Positions 1 through 10,200 are shown, counted from the stretch's first letter. The stretch: DNA of 64,000 nt from Ruegeria atlantica (GCF_013033965.1 NZ_WQFE01000004.1:310001-374000); one strand, 5' to 3'. The notes: generated by a model from the letters alone, not told the origin. Numbers and translations: made by a program.

Positions 1-33
1 ACCCTGCCCGGCGTTGCCGCGCTGGATCAGTAA
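1..33 (+). CDS. 3' end of an upstream gene (partial, unidentified)
   Basis: The first 33 bases read in frame 1 as ten codons (TLPGVAALDQ) followed by TAA. This is compatible with the C-terminus of a gene that starts before the window. Ten residues are too few to identify a family, and chance cannot be excluded. Confidence 0.35.
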   Translation, partial: TLPGVAALDQ

Positions 34-93
34 CCCCGCTTTGGTTGGCAATCGGCGTCTATGGTACACCCCGCCTAAAACGGGAGATTGGCC

Positions 94-438
94 ATGAAAG
101 CCGTTGCCGTCATTTCTGTCTTGCTTCTACCTTCGGCCGCCTTCGCACAATCCCATTGCGACGGGCAAACTCAGCTTGATCTCAATTTTTGTGCCAAGGA
201 AAAATGGGAGGTCGCGGATCGAGAGCTGAACCGCCTTTGGTCCGAGATCAAGCCAACCGCCGACGCGCGCGGCGACGGGCAAGCCCTGCTGACCCAACAA
301 CGCGCCTGGTTGAAACACCGTGACGCGACCTGTGACCCCGAGCTAGACAGCGATGGCAGCGCGGCCCCGATGCTCTATTGGGCTTGCATGGAAGAACAAG
401 CTCTAAAGCGCAATCAAGAGCTTGCAGCCTGGCAATAA
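94..438 (+). CDS. Small secreted LprI-like (DUF1311) protein
   Basis: A 114-aa protein with an N-terminal signal peptide (KAVAVISVLLLPSAAFA) and the pattern of the LprI/DUF1311 lysozyme-inhibitor-like domain: an early Cys after the cleavage site, an LNxC-type segment, a central QRAWLKHRDATCD segment, and a late Cys in YWACMEEQ. The conserved cysteines suggest a disulfide-bonded periplasmic protein. The ATG at 94 is preferred because a GGGAG ribosome site lies 7 bases before it; an in-frame TTG at 88 is too close to that site. The physiological target is unknown. It reads toward the ftsB-like gene, with 165 bases between them. Confidence 0.75.
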   Translation: MKAVAVISVLLLPSAAFAQSHCDGQTQLDLNFCAKEKWEVADRELNRLWSEIKPTADARGDGQALLTQQRAWLKHRDATCDPELDSDGSAAPMLYWACMEEQALKRNQELAAWQ

Positions 439-603
439 TGTGGTTGTCCCCGGCTCTGCCCCCCCAGACCACACACATTTCTTCGTCGATTATCAAAAAG
501 TGCGAATCAAGGGATTCACAAGCCGAATCACCTGTGACATAGTGCTGGCAGATGTCCGAAAAGGGCACATTATTGAGGCAGACTTCATACGGCGGTAAAC
601 AGA

Positions 604-903
604 GTGTCCCGTTCCCATCGGCCCGGTTTGGGCGCAGTTGCATTTTTCATGGTGGCTTTCATGCTGGGTGTTTATTTCACCTTCGCTGCCGTGCAAGGCG
701 ATTATGGCCTGTTCCGGCGGGTCGAAATTGCAGCGGAACGGGACGCCCTGTCGCGCGACTTGGCACGGCTTGACGCCGAGATCGCAGAGATGGAAAACCT
801 GACGCGACGCTTGTCGGACACCTATCTCGATCTTGATCTTCTTGATCAACAGGCGCGTTCCGTGCTGGGCATGATCCGCTCGGATGAAATCGTCATCCGC
901 TGA
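604..903 (+). CDS. FtsB/DivIC-family septum formation initiator
   Basis: A 99-aa protein starting at GTG. It has a short cytoplasmic tail, one membrane helix at about residues 10-30 (VAFFMVAFMLGVYFTFAAV), then a charged heptad-rich coiled coil (ERDALSRDLARLDAEIAEMENLTRRL) and a C-terminal LDQQAR.VLGMIR segment. This is the layout of FtsB/DivIC proteins, which act with FtsL and FtsQ in the divisome at the inner membrane. Its place just before the pdh operon is inferred to be conserved in Rhodobacteraceae. Residue conservation outside the coiled coil is low in this family, so the assignment rests mainly on architecture. Confidence 0.8.
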   Translation: MSRSHRPGLGAVAFFMVAFMLGVYFTFAAVQGDYGLFRRVEIAAERDALSRDLARLDAEIAEMENLTRRLSDTYLDLDLLDQQARSVLGMIRSDEIVIR

Positions 904-1030
904 TCCTCTGATCGGATTTCGTTGACAAATCCATGACGCAATTCACTCGCGTTTTGTGACCATATGGGCGTCGATTGCCCTACGCAGCGTCACATTTCCA
1001 CTCGCCAGAGAGCAGGAAATGCTTTATGAA

Positions 1031-1050
1031 ATAGTTTAACGCTAAACTAT
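1031..1050. promoter_or_regulatory. 20-bp perfect palindrome upstream of pdhA (candidate operator)
   Basis: Two 8-base arms, ATAGTTTA and TAAACTAT, are exact reverse complements separated by ACGC. The site ends 26 bases before the pdhA ATG and just before its G-rich ribosome site. The length, perfect symmetry and position suggest a dimeric regulator's operator overlapping the promoter or transcription start. It does not match the enterobacterial PdhR box. The cognate regulator is not in the window. Confidence 0.6.
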
Positions 1051-1076
1051 CTTGCCGAGAGGGGGAGATCGCCACT

Positions 1077-2066
1077 ATGGCTGCGCGAAAAACCACAAAG
1101 AAACCAAATGTTTCTGCGGAAGAACTTACCGAATATTACCGTGAGATGTTGCTGATCCGCCGATTCGAGGAAAAGGCCGGTCAACTGTATGGCATGGGTC
1201 TGATTGGCGGTTTCTGCCACCTCTACATCGGTCAGGAGGCTGTTGTTGTCGGCCTCGAAGCTGCTGCCGAAGAGGGTGACAAGCGTATTACCTCCTACCG
1301 CGACCACGGTCACATGCTGGCCTGTGGCATGGATCCGGGTGGCGTGATGGCCGAACTGACCGGACGCATCGGAGGCCTTTCCAAGGGCAAGGGCGGCTCG
1401 ATGCACATGTTCTCGAAAGAAAAGCATTTCTATGGCGGCCACGGCATCGTTGGCGCACAGGTGCCGCTGGGTGCCGGTCTGGCATTTGCCGACAAGTACA
1501 AGGGCAACGGACGCGTGACATTCACCTATTTCGGTGACGGCGCCGCGAACCAGGGCCAGGTCTATGAAACCTTCAACATGGCCGCCCTGTGGGATTTGCC
1601 GGTGGTGTTCGTGATCGAGAACAACCAATACGCCATGGGCACCGCGCAGGCGCGCTCGACATCGACCAAGGATATCTACCACCGCGGCGAAGCGTTCGGC
1701 ATCCCGGGTGAGATCGTCAACGGCATGGATGTGCTGGCGGTCAAGGCCGCTGGCGAAAAGGCTGTCGCGCACTGTCGCGCGGGCAAAGGCCCCTACATCC
1801 TTGAGATCAAGACCTACCGCTACCGCGGCCACTCGATGTCCGACCCGGCCAAATACCGCACCCGCGAAGAGGTTCAGAAGGTTCGCGAACAAAGCGACCC
1901 GATCGAACATGTGCGCGAGCTGCTGCTGACCGGCAAACACGCGACCGAGGATGACCTGAAGGCGATCGACAAAGAGATCAAAGAGATCGTCAATCAAGCC
2001 GCCGAATTCTCGAAAGACAGCCCCGAGCCTTCCGTGGAAGAGCTCTGGACCGACATTTACGCCTGA
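1077..2066 (+). CDS. pdhA: Pyruvate dehydrogenase E1 component, alpha subunit
   Basis: A 329-aa E1-alpha of the alpha2beta2 type. With E1-beta it decarboxylates pyruvate on thiamine diphosphate and passes the acetyl group to the E2 lipoyl arm. The ThDP/Mg motif runs from GDGAANQGQ to VIENNQYAMG, about 30 residues apart. The phosphorylation-loop-like segment YRGHSMSDPAKYR and the N-terminal YYREMLLIRRFEEKAGQLYG block are both present. It starts the pdh operon: pdhB begins 15 bases after its stop. A purine-rich ribosome site (AGAGGGGGAG) precedes the ATG, and a 20-bp palindrome lies just upstream. The length is normal for the family. Confidence 0.97.
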   Translation: MAARKTTKKPNVSAEELTEYYREMLLIRRFEEKAGQLYGMGLIGGFCHLYIGQEAVVVGLEAAAEEGDKRITSYRDHGHMLACGMDPGGVMAELTGRIGGLSKGKGGSMHMFSKEKHFYGGHGIVGAQVPLGAGLAFADKYKGNGRVTFTYFGDGAANQGQVYETFNMAALWDLPVVFVIENNQYAMGTAQARSTSTKDIYHRGEAFGIPGEIVNGMDVLAVKAAGEKAVAHCRAGKGPYILEIKTYRYRGHSMSDPAKYRTREEVQKVREQSDPIEHVRELLLTGKHATEDDLKAIDKEIKEIVNQAAEFSKDSPEPSVEELWTDIYA

Positions 2067-2081
2067 GAGGACGAATAAGAC

Positions 2082-3455
2082 ATGGCAACCGAAATTCTCA
2101 TGCCCGCCCTTTCGCCCACGATGGAAGAGGGCACGCTGGCCAAGTGGCTGGTCAAGGAAGGCGACACCGTATCAAGCGGCGACATCATGGCCGAGATCGA
2201 AACCGACAAGGCGACGATGGAATTCGAAGCTGTTGATGAAGGCATCGTTGTTAAGATCCTGATCGCTGAAGGCACCGAAGGGGTGAAGGTGAACACCCCT
2301 ATCGCGGTGCTGGTTGAAGAAGGCGAAGACGCCTCGGCCATTCCGGCGGCTGCACCTGCAGCCGCGGCGGTGGCCGAGGCCGCCCCAGCGGCGGCAGAGG
2401 CCCCCGCCCCTGTCGCAGCTGCTCCTGCCGCACCGAAGGTGGACTTGTCTCCGGACTGGCCGGCAGATGCGCCGATGGAACAGCAGACCGTGCGTGAAGC
2501 CTTGCGCGACGCGATGGCCGAAGAAATGCGTGGTGACGAAGACGTTTACCTGATGGGCGAAGAAGTCGCCGAGTATCAGGGCGCTTACAAGATCAGCCAG
2601 GGCATGCTGGACGAGTTCGGCAGCAAGCGGGTCATCGATACCCCGATCACCGAACACGGCTTTGCCGGCATCGCCGTTGGATCCGCCATGGCCGGACTGA
2701 AACCGATTGTCGAGTTCATGACCTTCAACTTCGCCATGCAGGCGATCGACCAGATCATCAACTCAGCGGCGAAGACGCTCTATATGTCTGGTGGCCAGAT
2801 GGGTTGCCCCATCGTGTTCCGTGGTCCAAACGGCGCGGCCGCGCGCGTGGCCGCTCAGCACAGCCAGGATTACGCGGCGTGGTATATGCAGATCCCCGGT
2901 CTGAAAGTAGTGATGCCTTATTCGGCGGCCGATGCAAAAGGTCTGCTGAAATCGGCAATCCGCGACCCGAACCCAGTTGTTTTCCTTGAAAACGAGATCC
3001 TCTATGGCCGGTCCTTCGATATGCCGCAGGTGGATGATCTGACGGTCCCGCTGGGCAAGGCGCGTATTTGGCGCGAAGGGTCGGACGTCACCATCGTCAG
3101 CTTCGGCATCGGCATGCAATACGCGCTTGAAGCAGCTGACAAATTGGCCGAAGAAGGCATCAGCGCCGAGGTGATTGATCTGCGCACGATCCGCCCGATG
3201 GATACCGGCGCAATCATCAACTCGGTGATGAAGACCAACCGTCTGGTCACGGTCGAAGAAGGCTGGCCGCAAGGTTCGGTCGGCGGCTACATCTCGTCCG
3301 TTGTGATGCAAGAAGCGTTCGACTACCTAGATGCGCCCGTCATCAACTGCACGGGCAAAGACGTGCCCATGCCTTACGCCGCGAACCTGGAGAAACTGGC
3401 GCTGATCACAACCGAAGAGGTGATCGCAGCAGTCAAACAAGTGACCTATAAGTGA
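2082..3455 (+). CDS. pdhB: Pyruvate dehydrogenase E1 beta subunit with N-terminal lipoyl domain
   Basis: A 457-aa protein. Residues 1-80 form a biotinyl/lipoyl domain with the lipoylation motif [10 protein letters not shown] (Lys43). An Ala/Pro-rich flexible linker follows (about 85-120), then a full E1-beta module ([35 protein letters not shown], the HSQDYAAW active-site region, and the transketolase C-terminal half). Lipoyl-fused E1-beta is known in alphaproteobacteria. The lipoyl domain is nearly identical to that of pdhC in the same operon, indicating duplication or gene conversion. In this window an extra gene separates it from pdhC. Confidence 0.97.
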   Translation: MATEILMPALSPTMEEGTLAKWLVKEGDTVSSGDIMAEIETDKATMEFEAVDEGIVVKILIAEGTEGVKVNTPIAVLVEEGEDASAIPAAAPAAAAVAEAAPAAAEAPAPVAAAPAAPKVDLSPDWPADAPMEQQTVREALRDAMAEEMRGDEDVYLMGEEVAEYQGAYKISQGMLDEFGSKRVIDTPITEHGFAGIAVGSAMAGLKPIVEFMTFNFAMQAIDQIINSAAKTLYMSGGQMGCPIVFRGPNGAAARVAAQHSQDYAAWYMQIPGLKVVMPYSAADAKGLLKSAIRDPNPVVFLENEILYGRSFDMPQVDDLTVPLGKARIWREGSDVTIVSFGIGMQYALEAADKLAEEGISAEVIDLRTIRPMDTGAIINSVMKTNRLVTVEEGWPQGSVGGYISSVVMQEAFDYLDAPVINCTGKDVPMPYAANLEKLALITTEEVIAAVKQVTYK

Positions 3456-3470
3456 AGAACAGAAGCGCAA

Positions 3471-4007
3471 ATGACACAAACTGAACACCCGGAATCAGCA
3501 CTCAAGCTTTTCGGAAGATGGCGCTTTTGGAGCAATTTAGTCGGATGCGTAGTTGTACCCGCATTCGCGTTTCTTGGGTTGCTCACGATAGTGAACTCGG
3601 GCTTCGAAACCGCTGAAAGAGCAAGTACCTTGTCCACTTTTGGTCTGCCCAATGATGTTTGGATTGCGGCTCTGGCGACCTGGATCGCATCGCTGATAGG
3701 CTCTTTGGCCGGTGACACATTAGACGAAGGCGGTGCCTTGTTCCTCAAGGACCACGCAGATTTCACCATCGGTGACATGTCAGCGCTTTGCGGCAGGTTT
3801 TCCATGGGGGTTACCAGCGCATTTCTTGCAGGTGCGTTTGAAGTCAGAGGCGCTAGTTTAACGAGTCCGGAACTTTTGGCCGCCTTCGCTCTGATAGGCG
3901 CACTCATCCCATACGAGGTTTTGAGTTTGTTGCGTGCAATCACTCGAAAGTTTGGAAATGCGACTAACCAAAAGCCAGCGGCAAAAGACACCATGGAGGT
4001 GAAATAA
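3471..4007 (+). CDS. Unrecognised integral membrane protein inside the pdh operon
   Basis: A 178-aa protein I do not recognise. Hydrophobic segments lie at about residues 23-45 ([20 protein letters not shown]), 64-83 ([18 protein letters not shown]) and 133-155 ([20 protein letters not shown]), with a weaker one near 108-122, so three or four membrane helices are likely. It starts 15 bases after pdhB, and its TAA is one base before the pdhC ATG. The ribosome site for pdhC (GGAGGT) lies inside its last codons, so translation of E2 is probably coupled to it. No catalytic motif is evident. It looks stably built into the operon rather than a random insertion, but its function is unknown. Confidence 0.75.
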   Translation: MTQTEHPESALKLFGRWRFWSNLVGCVVVPAFAFLGLLTIVNSGFETAERASTLSTFGLPNDVWIAALATWIASLIGSLAGDTLDEGGALFLKDHADFTIGDMSALCGRFSMGVTSAFLAGAFEVRGASLTSPELLAAFALIGALIPYEVLSLLRAITRKFGNATNQKPAAKDTMEVK

Positions 4008-4008
4008 A

Positions 4009-5319
4009 ATGCCCACCGAAATTCTGATGCCCGCCCTTTCGCCGACCATGGAGGAAGGCACTTTGGCCAAATGGCTGGTCAAAGAAGGCGACGCTGTCTC
4101 GTCCGGCGATCTGCTGGCCGAGATTGAAACTGACAAGGCCACGATGGAATTCGAAGCCGTCGACGAAGGTGTAGTCGGAAAGATCCTGATCCCTGAGGGC
4201 ACCGAAGGGGTCAAAGTCAACACTGCCATTGCGGTGCTGCTGGAAGACGGCGAAAGCGCCGATGACATCGCAGCAAGCCCTGCCGCTGCGCCGGCGGCGG
4301 CTCCTGCTGCCGCCGCGGGCAACGAGGCTGCCGCGCCAGCGGCATCCGAGGCGCCCGCCCCTGCCCCGGCGGCTCCGGCCAAGGCTGATGGCGGTCGGAT
4401 ATTTGCATCACCCCTGGCTCGCAGGATCGCCGCCCAGAAGGGTCTGGACCTGGCACAGATCACCGGATCTGGCCCGCACGGTCGGATCGTGAAAGCAGAC
4501 GTCGAGGGCGCAACCGCGACTGCCCCGGCCCCGGCTGCTGCATCCGCGCCCGTCGCTGCCGCACCCGCTGCCGCCGCAGCACCTGCCGGTCCGTCCGCGG
4601 ATGCTGTTGCCCGGATGTACGAGGGTCGCGACTATGAAGAAATCAAGCTGGACGGGATGCGCAAAACCATCGCTGCCCGCCTGTCCGAAGCCAAGCAGAC
4701 CATCCCGCATTTCTATCTGCGTCGCGACATCAAGCTGGACGCGCTGCTCAAATTCCGCAGCCAGTTGAACAAGCAGTTGGAAGGCCGTGGCGTAAAGCTG
4801 AGCGTCAACGATTTCATCATCAAGGCTGTCGCCAACGCGCTGCAACAGGTTCCCGAATGTAACGCCGTTTGGGCCGGTGACCGGGTTCTGCAACTGAAAC
4901 CTTCGGACGTGGCTGTCGCAGTCGCTATCGAAGGCGGGTTGTTCACTCCGGTTCTGCAGGACGCCGATACCAAGTCGCTGTCTGCGCTGTCTTCCGAGAT
5001 GAAGGACCTTGCCGGTCGCGCGCGTGAGCGCAAGCTGGCCCCGCACGAATATCAGGGCGGCACCTTCGCGGTTTCGAACCTTGGCATGTTCGGCATCGAC
5101 AATTTCGACGCCATCGTGAACCCACCGCATGCGGGTATCCTTGCGGTTGGAACTGGTCTGAAAAAGCCGGTTGTCGGCGATGACGGTGAACTGACAGTTG
5201 CGACCGTGATGTCGGTCACCATGTCAGTCGATCACCGGGTCATTGACGGTGCGCTTGGCGCTCAGTTACTGCAAGCCATTGTTGACAACCTGGAAAACCC
5301 GATAGTCATGCTGGCCTAA
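4009..5319 (+). CDS. pdhC: Dihydrolipoamide acetyltransferase (PDH E2)
   Basis: A 436-aa E2 core of the pyruvate dehydrogenase complex, which transfers acetyl from lipoyl-lysine to CoA. In order: one lipoyl domain (residues 1-80, Lys43 in [10 protein letters not shown]), an Ala/Pro linker, a peripheral subunit-binding domain at about 128-165 ([26 protein letters not shown]), a second Ala/Pro linker, and the catalytic domain ending with the active-site [10 protein letters not shown] motif. It is the last gene of the operon visible here. No E3 (lpd) gene follows on this strand before the small secreted protein at 5468. Confidence 0.97.
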   Translation: MPTEILMPALSPTMEEGTLAKWLVKEGDAVSSGDLLAEIETDKATMEFEAVDEGVVGKILIPEGTEGVKVNTAIAVLLEDGESADDIAASPAAAPAAAPAAAAGNEAAAPAASEAPAPAPAAPAKADGGRIFASPLARRIAAQKGLDLAQITGSGPHGRIVKADVEGATATAPAPAAASAPVAAAPAAAAAPAGPSADAVARMYEGRDYEEIKLDGMRKTIAARLSEAKQTIPHFYLRRDIKLDALLKFRSQLNKQLEGRGVKLSVNDFIIKAVANALQQVPECNAVWAGDRVLQLKPSDVAVAVAIEGGLFTPVLQDADTKSLSALSSEMKDLAGRARERKLAPHEYQGGTFAVSNLGMFGIDNFDAIVNPPHAGILAVGTGLKKPVVGDDGELTVATVMSVTMSVDHRVIDGALGAQLLQAIVDNLENPIVMLA

Positions 5320-5467
5320 GGAAAAATCAGGGTCGCGCCGATACCAGAGCGGCGCGGCCCAACCATATCACAACCGTCATGTGAGCGCTTGTGATCACCG
5401 CGCGTGTTGCGTCGGCACCTACCGTCAACCACCTTGTCTGAATGAAAATCACGGACATAGGTGCCCT

Positions 5468-5704
5468 ATGACTTCTACCTATTCGGTAAACTTCTTGCTG
5501 GTTGCAGCCCTTGTGTTTGGTATGCCGACGGTTGCGGCGGCGAAGCCCAATACCTATCCGGGTGAAAATTCCGCCTTCAGTTCTGATCCAGCCGAAACGG
5601 CCAAACGAGAAGCTGAACGCGCGAAAAGGAAAGAAGAACGAAAAAAGCGGCGTGAAGAACAGCGGCGCAAGCGGTCGATCAAAAAGAACGACCGCTTGAA
5701 CTGA
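5468..5704 (+). CDS. Small secreted protein with a basic, charged tail
   Basis: A 78-aa protein: a signal peptide (about residues 1-25, ending VAAA), a short Pro/Ser/Asn-rich segment, then an almost uninterrupted Lys/Arg/Glu helix (residues 42-75). The ATG at 5468 gives a proper signal peptide. A longer in-frame reading from 5381 adds an unlikely N-terminus. It lies 149 bases after pdhC and converges with cysE, with stop codons 6 bases apart. No family was recognised. The charged tail could bind nucleic acid or an acidic surface, but that is speculation. Confidence 0.6.
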   Translation: MTSTYSVNFLLVAALVFGMPTVAAAKPNTYPGENSAFSSDPAETAKREAERAKRKEERKKRREEQRRKRSIKKNDRLN

Positions 5705-5710
5705 CTTGAG

Positions 5711-6520
5711 TTACTGATCTTTGCCCAGCATATGGTCCATCGAAATCGAGGGTTGATCGCAGCCAGCCTCGCCGACGATCTTCGCCGGAATCCCGGCCAC
5801 GGTTTTGCACGCAGGAACCTCCTGCAGCACCACCGAGCCCGCAGCGATACGGCTGCAATGGCCTACCACTATGTTCCCCAGAACCTTGGCTCCCGCTCCG
5901 ATTAGCACACCGTCGCCAATGGTGGGGTGACGCTGTTCTTCCTCTTTGCCTGTCCCACCAAGTGTCACCGAATGCAACATCGAAACGTTGTCGCCGACAA
6001 TCGCCGTTTCACCGATCACGATTGAGTGCGCATGGTCGATCATAATGCCCTTGCCGATTTTTGCGGCAGGATGGATATCGATCCCGAAGATCTCGGAAGA
6101 ACGCATCTGGAAAAAATAGGCCAGATCAAAACGCCCCTTGCGCCACAACCAGTGCCCCACGCGATAGGCTTGCATTGCCTGATAGCCTTTGAAGTAAAGG
6201 ATCGGCTGCAACAGCCGGTGGCACGCCGGGTCGCGTTCGTATACGGCCATCAGGTCCGCGCGCGCTGCCTCGAGGAGTGTGGGGTCTTTGGCATACGCCT
6301 CGTCCACGATCTCACGCAGCACCATCATCGACATTTCATTCGAGCACAGCTTGGCGGCAATCCGGTAGGACAGCGCCCGTTCCAGACTGCGGTGATGCAA
6401 AATACAGGCATGCACCAGCCCGCCCATCAAAGGTTCTTTTTCTACGGCTGTCTGAGCTTCGGCTGTGATCCGATCCCAAACAGGGTCGACGGGGGTCACG
6501 TGACTGCGCGTTTCGAACAT
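5711..6520 (-). CDS. cysE: Serine O-acetyltransferase
   Basis: A 269-aa CysE that acetylates L-serine with acetyl-CoA in the first step of cysteine synthesis. The N-terminal helical domain (residues 1-140) includes the LERALSYRIAAKL block. The C-terminal left-handed beta-helix shows hexapeptide repeats, including the active-site segment GIDIHPAAKIGKGIMIDHAH, GETAIVGDNVSMLHSVTLGG and VLIGAGAKVLGNI. Length and motifs are typical. It is divergent from the dksA-like gene at 6605, a neighbourhood inferred to be conserved next to GTA clusters in this group. Confidence 0.95.
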   Translation of the reverse strand: MFETRSHVTPVDPVWDRITAEAQTAVEKEPLMGGLVHACILHHRSLERALSYRIAAKLCSNEMSMMVLREIVDEAYAKDPTLLEAARADLMAVYERDPACHRLLQPILYFKGYQAMQAYRVGHWLWRKGRFDLAYFFQMRSSEIFGIDIHPAAKIGKGIMIDHAHSIVIGETAIVGDNVSMLHSVTLGGTGKEEEQRHPTIGDGVLIGAGAKVLGNIVVGHCSRIAAGSVVLQEVPACKTVAGIPAKIVGEAGCDQPSISMDHMLGKDQ

Positions 6521-6604
6521 GGCTTTTCATCCTTTGCTGCGCCTAGAATGCCATTTAGTGGCAAAAACGCCAAACGCAAACCCGTGATCTACAGGGTAAC
6601 GAAA

Positions 6605-6943
6605 ATGAATGAAACGCAATTGGCGAAATTCGAGACCCTGATCCGCGCGCGTCTGGACGAACTGGCCGAGCATTCCGCCCTCGGAAATCAGGCACAGTCA
6701 GTGGTGGAGTTGGATCAGCAGGCCGTTGGGCGGCTCAGCCGAATGGATGCCTTGCAAAACCAAGCAATGGCCAAAGCACAGCAGGCAAATCGTGACATTG
6801 AAACCCGTCGTTTAGTGGCGGCGCTAACGCGGATCGAAGACGGGGAATTTGGCCACTGCGAAGACTGTGGCGAAGAGATTCCGGTGGGTCGCCTGAACCT
6901 TGACCTTGCCGCCAGCAAATGCGTCAGCTGCGCATCCGGGTAA
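6605..6943 (+). CDS. DksA/TraR-family zinc-finger protein
   Basis: A 112-aa protein with an N-terminal coiled-coil region (residues 1-75) and a C-terminal four-cysteine zinc finger (CEDC, then CVSC about 20 residues later). It belongs to the short DksA/TraR-like family that binds the RNA polymerase secondary channel. Being shorter than E. coli DksA, it may be a paralogue rather than the main ppGpp cofactor. The ATG at 6605 begins the conserved METQLAKFE-like start; the longer upstream reading overlaps cysE antisense and is rejected. Its last 20 bases overlap the convergent last GTA gene. Confidence 0.85.
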   Translation: MNETQLAKFETLIRARLDELAEHSALGNQAQSVVELDQQAVGRLSRMDALQNQAMAKAQQANRDIETRRLVAALTRIEDGEFGHCEDCGEEIPVGRLNLDLAASKCVSCASG

Positions 6944-7220
6944 TGTGGAATTGAACCAGACACCGCAGAACCATCTCAAAACATTTGCAATATTGCACGT
7001 CGTCAAACCCTGGCTCGTCGGCTAATGGTCGGGCCCGGGCCGCCGTCATCAATGACCCATTGCCGAAAAGCGGGTGAAGCCGCCCTGTCTGGCCGACATA
7101 GCTGTCGGCCAGATCAGCTTCGTTGATCATTTTGACGCACAGGCGTTCCCGATCAGCTGGTGGCGCGTTCAGCAATACCCGCGCCGCAGTACTAACATCG
7201 CCATGCAAGACGGGACGCAT
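6924..7220 (-). CDS. GTA cluster terminal gene (DUF7742-like small protein)
   Basis: A 98-aa protein starting MRPVLHGDV, with conserved-looking RTGRLHPLFGNGSLMTAA-type central and PGFDDVQYCKCFEMVL C-terminal segments. I recall small proteins of this pattern directly after the GTA host-specificity gene in Rhodobacterales. The ATG at 7220 lies 8 bases after the stop of g15, which fixes the start. It overlaps the 3' end of the convergent dksA-like gene by 20 bases. Its role in GTA production is unknown. Confidence 0.75.
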   Translation of the reverse strand: MRPVLHGDVSTAARVLLNAPPADRERLCVKMINEADLADSYVGQTGRLHPLFGNGSLMTAARARPLADEPGFDDVQYCKCFEMVLRCLVQFHITRMRS

Positions 7221-7227
7221 GACCGCT

Positions 7228-10200
7228 TTACCCGGCCAGCAGACGCGCGGACGGACCGGGACCGAAGCTGGCTGATATCTGTGCCACATCAACCTCGTAA
7301 GCTCCGGTCACGCCATCCGCGATCTTCATAGCGTATGGATAGAGCCACCGCGGTTCTGACGTCATCTGTTCGCGCACTACCGATCCGTCGATCCTGATTT
7401 TCAACAGATAGGATTCGGTCTCCTCTCCCAGCGGAACGTCAAATCCATCCCAGTCATCGCCGTCCAATCTGGTTCGGCGAATCCACGAGATTTCATCACC
7501 CGCTCCGATTGGTGTGAGTTTGACATGCACCGGAGCATAGGGGCGCAGTCCGTTTCCGTCGAAAGCGTGAACCTGATGGAGAAACGACGGATCGTCATAG
7601 GCGCGCGTTCCCGGCCCTATGCGATAATGTTTCGCCACACGCCGTTCGGACCGCAGCAGCCCGGTTTGGAAGACCCTTTCGTCCAGCAGGACAAAAGTCG
7701 AACCTTCGGGCCAGGTGTCGGGCATGAAAGCATCCGTCCCCAATTGCCCGCGCAGGCGCCCTGAAAGGGCATAGGTGCCCCGGTCCACAAGTTCTGCGCT
7801 GGCGAACTGGAATAGCTCCCAATTGCCGGGCGTACCATCCCCGATTGCTGCCAGATTAACCCCATTCAGCAACGCGTCGCGAGGCCGCGATTCCAGCAAG
7901 CCATCAACCAACCTGACGCGCAATGGCGTGCCGTTGTCCCAGACGCCGATACTGGCCCGCCGCAGAGGTGACTGCGTAAACCCGATGACGGCCTGCGCCG
8001 AGATCACCTCTTGCAAAGCGTAGTCCTCATCATTCAGCGCTGAATACACTGCGGCGCTGCCGGGCCAGGGATCGGCAGACACGGCCAGGTAAGGCGCATG
8101 CGGAACTTCCGAGCCAGTGATCAGCGGCAGATCCATGAAAACGGGCAGCACCGGAACCGGAGCGAAAAAAGGCTTGGTCGAGATCGCGTCATCAGGAAGG
8201 TCTGAAGGGGCGTAAATCCCTGGTTCTACCCGAACGGCATCAGCCAATTGCATCTCGGCTTGTTCCAGACGGTCGATCCGGAAACGTGCCCCTTGCCCGT
8301 CTGCATCTAGGCTGACGACATCCCCCGCGCCGATGTGTCTCAATGAAGGCGGCAGCGCAAAGCGGACGCTTTCGCGGGACACGCGCGCCTCGCTGAGCCA
8401 CCGTTCTGCAGTCTGGCGACCTTCGGCACGTGTCATGGACAGGGGCATCTCGTTGACAGCAACCGAATGGGTGCGCGTGTCGGGCAATACGGCCTCTTCC
8501 GCGACAATGTCGTGGTCTCCATCCGATTGGACAAAACGCAGGCGGACACGGCCCGTCATCTCCGCCTCGGCTTCGCGCCGGTGCTCGATACCGGCTTCAA
8601 TATCGGAGCTGATCGCCAGATGTTCCTGATCCAGCGCGATAGCGCGCTGCCCATGTCGCATCTGAAATCGCAACACGCCATCCCGCTCGATGGCGTCGAA
8701 ACCATACCGCAGCATCAGCGGCTGCAATGCAGATCGCGCGTCCGAGACCTGCTCGATCGCATAGCCGCGCACAACGCCATAGAGGCGCGACGTGTCGATG
8801 TCGGTCACGCCAGCCCCGTGACAAATCTCTGTCACCACCGACGCCAGCGTGCGTGATCCAGACCGTCCATTCAGCCAATGCCCGCGTGCGTAGTTCTCAC
8901 CATCGCTCCATTGGCTCTGCAGGTTCGGAAAGGTTGGATACGGCCGCGCATCCCAGGCCCAGACATAGGCGTTGGACAAATCAATCATGCGTCCACCGTA
9001 AGCATCCGAAACCGGGTTATTTTCCGCCTCGGACCAATAACCCAGAACCGCCTTTAGGTACTGCACCTGAATGAAATCATCCCGCTGGCCGTTGGAATAG
9101 CGCGGCAGCTTGGATTCCGAGGATTTCGGGTCCAGAAACTTGTTCGGCTGATTGGTGCCCTTATCGATGGCAGCGCAACCCAGTTCTGTGAACCAGATCG
9201 GCTTGGACATGGGCACCCATGCGGTCCGATTGGCTTGCCGCACCCCTCCGATCCGTTCGTGATGTGGTTGCGACCACCAGTTGCGAATGTCCTTGTATCG
9301 CCAGATCCAGGCCTCGTCATGCTCTTGATCATCGATCACAGAGCGTATCTGCGCTTTGGATTCCTCGGTCGAGGCGTAATACCAGTCGTACCCTTCCCCG
9401 CCTTCAACATTGCCGCGCAGGTAATCCAGATCATAGATCGCATCTGCGCCCGCGTTGGCGTCGACGTGATCCTCGCCGTCGCGCCAGTCGGAAAGCGGCA
9501 TGTAATTGTCGATCCCGACAAAGTCGATATTGTCATCGGCCCAAAGCGGATCGAGATGGAAGTACCTGTCGCTGCCCGCATCGACGGGTTTGTAGCCGAA
9601 GTATTCGCTCCAGTCGGCGGCATAGCCGATTTTGGTACCGGTCCCGAGGATTTTGCGGACTTCAGCCGCGAGAACCTTCATCTGCGCCACAGCCGGAAAC
9701 CCCGTCGCGCCCCTGATTTGGGTCAGAGCACGCATTTCAGAAGCAATGCAGAACGAAGATACACCGCCAGCTGCCTTGCACAGGGCAGCATAATGCAGAA
9801 TGAACCGGAACAGCCCCCATTCCTGCGGGCCGCCATAGGTGACCGTGCCGTCACCGATGACAAAGTCACTGGCGCGCGCCTGCCCGAAGAACTGCGCGAC
9901 TTGGGCGTCAGCCTCTGTCGTCTGGTCCGGCGACCCGTTGCGCCCCGGTGCCTCACTCAAGGTTATCCGCCCACGCCATGGTAGGTGCGGTTGATCCGCG
10001 GCATCAGACCACGGATCCGGCAGCCCATTTCCCCGCAACTGGTCCATAAGGATGAACGGATAGAACATCACCCGCTTGCCTGACACGTTCAGATGCCGGA
10101 TCGCCTCGACCACGGACGCATCCGCGGGTGTCGCCCCATAGACGGGCCGATCATTTTCGATCTGAACAACCTGGGCCTCAGCGCGCGACACTCCGGAAAC

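Noticed and set aside
5381-5467. N-terminal extension of the small secreted protein at 5468
   Set aside because: The extension would bury the signal peptide after a Cys/His-rich stretch; the ATG at 5468 gives a normal signal sequence.
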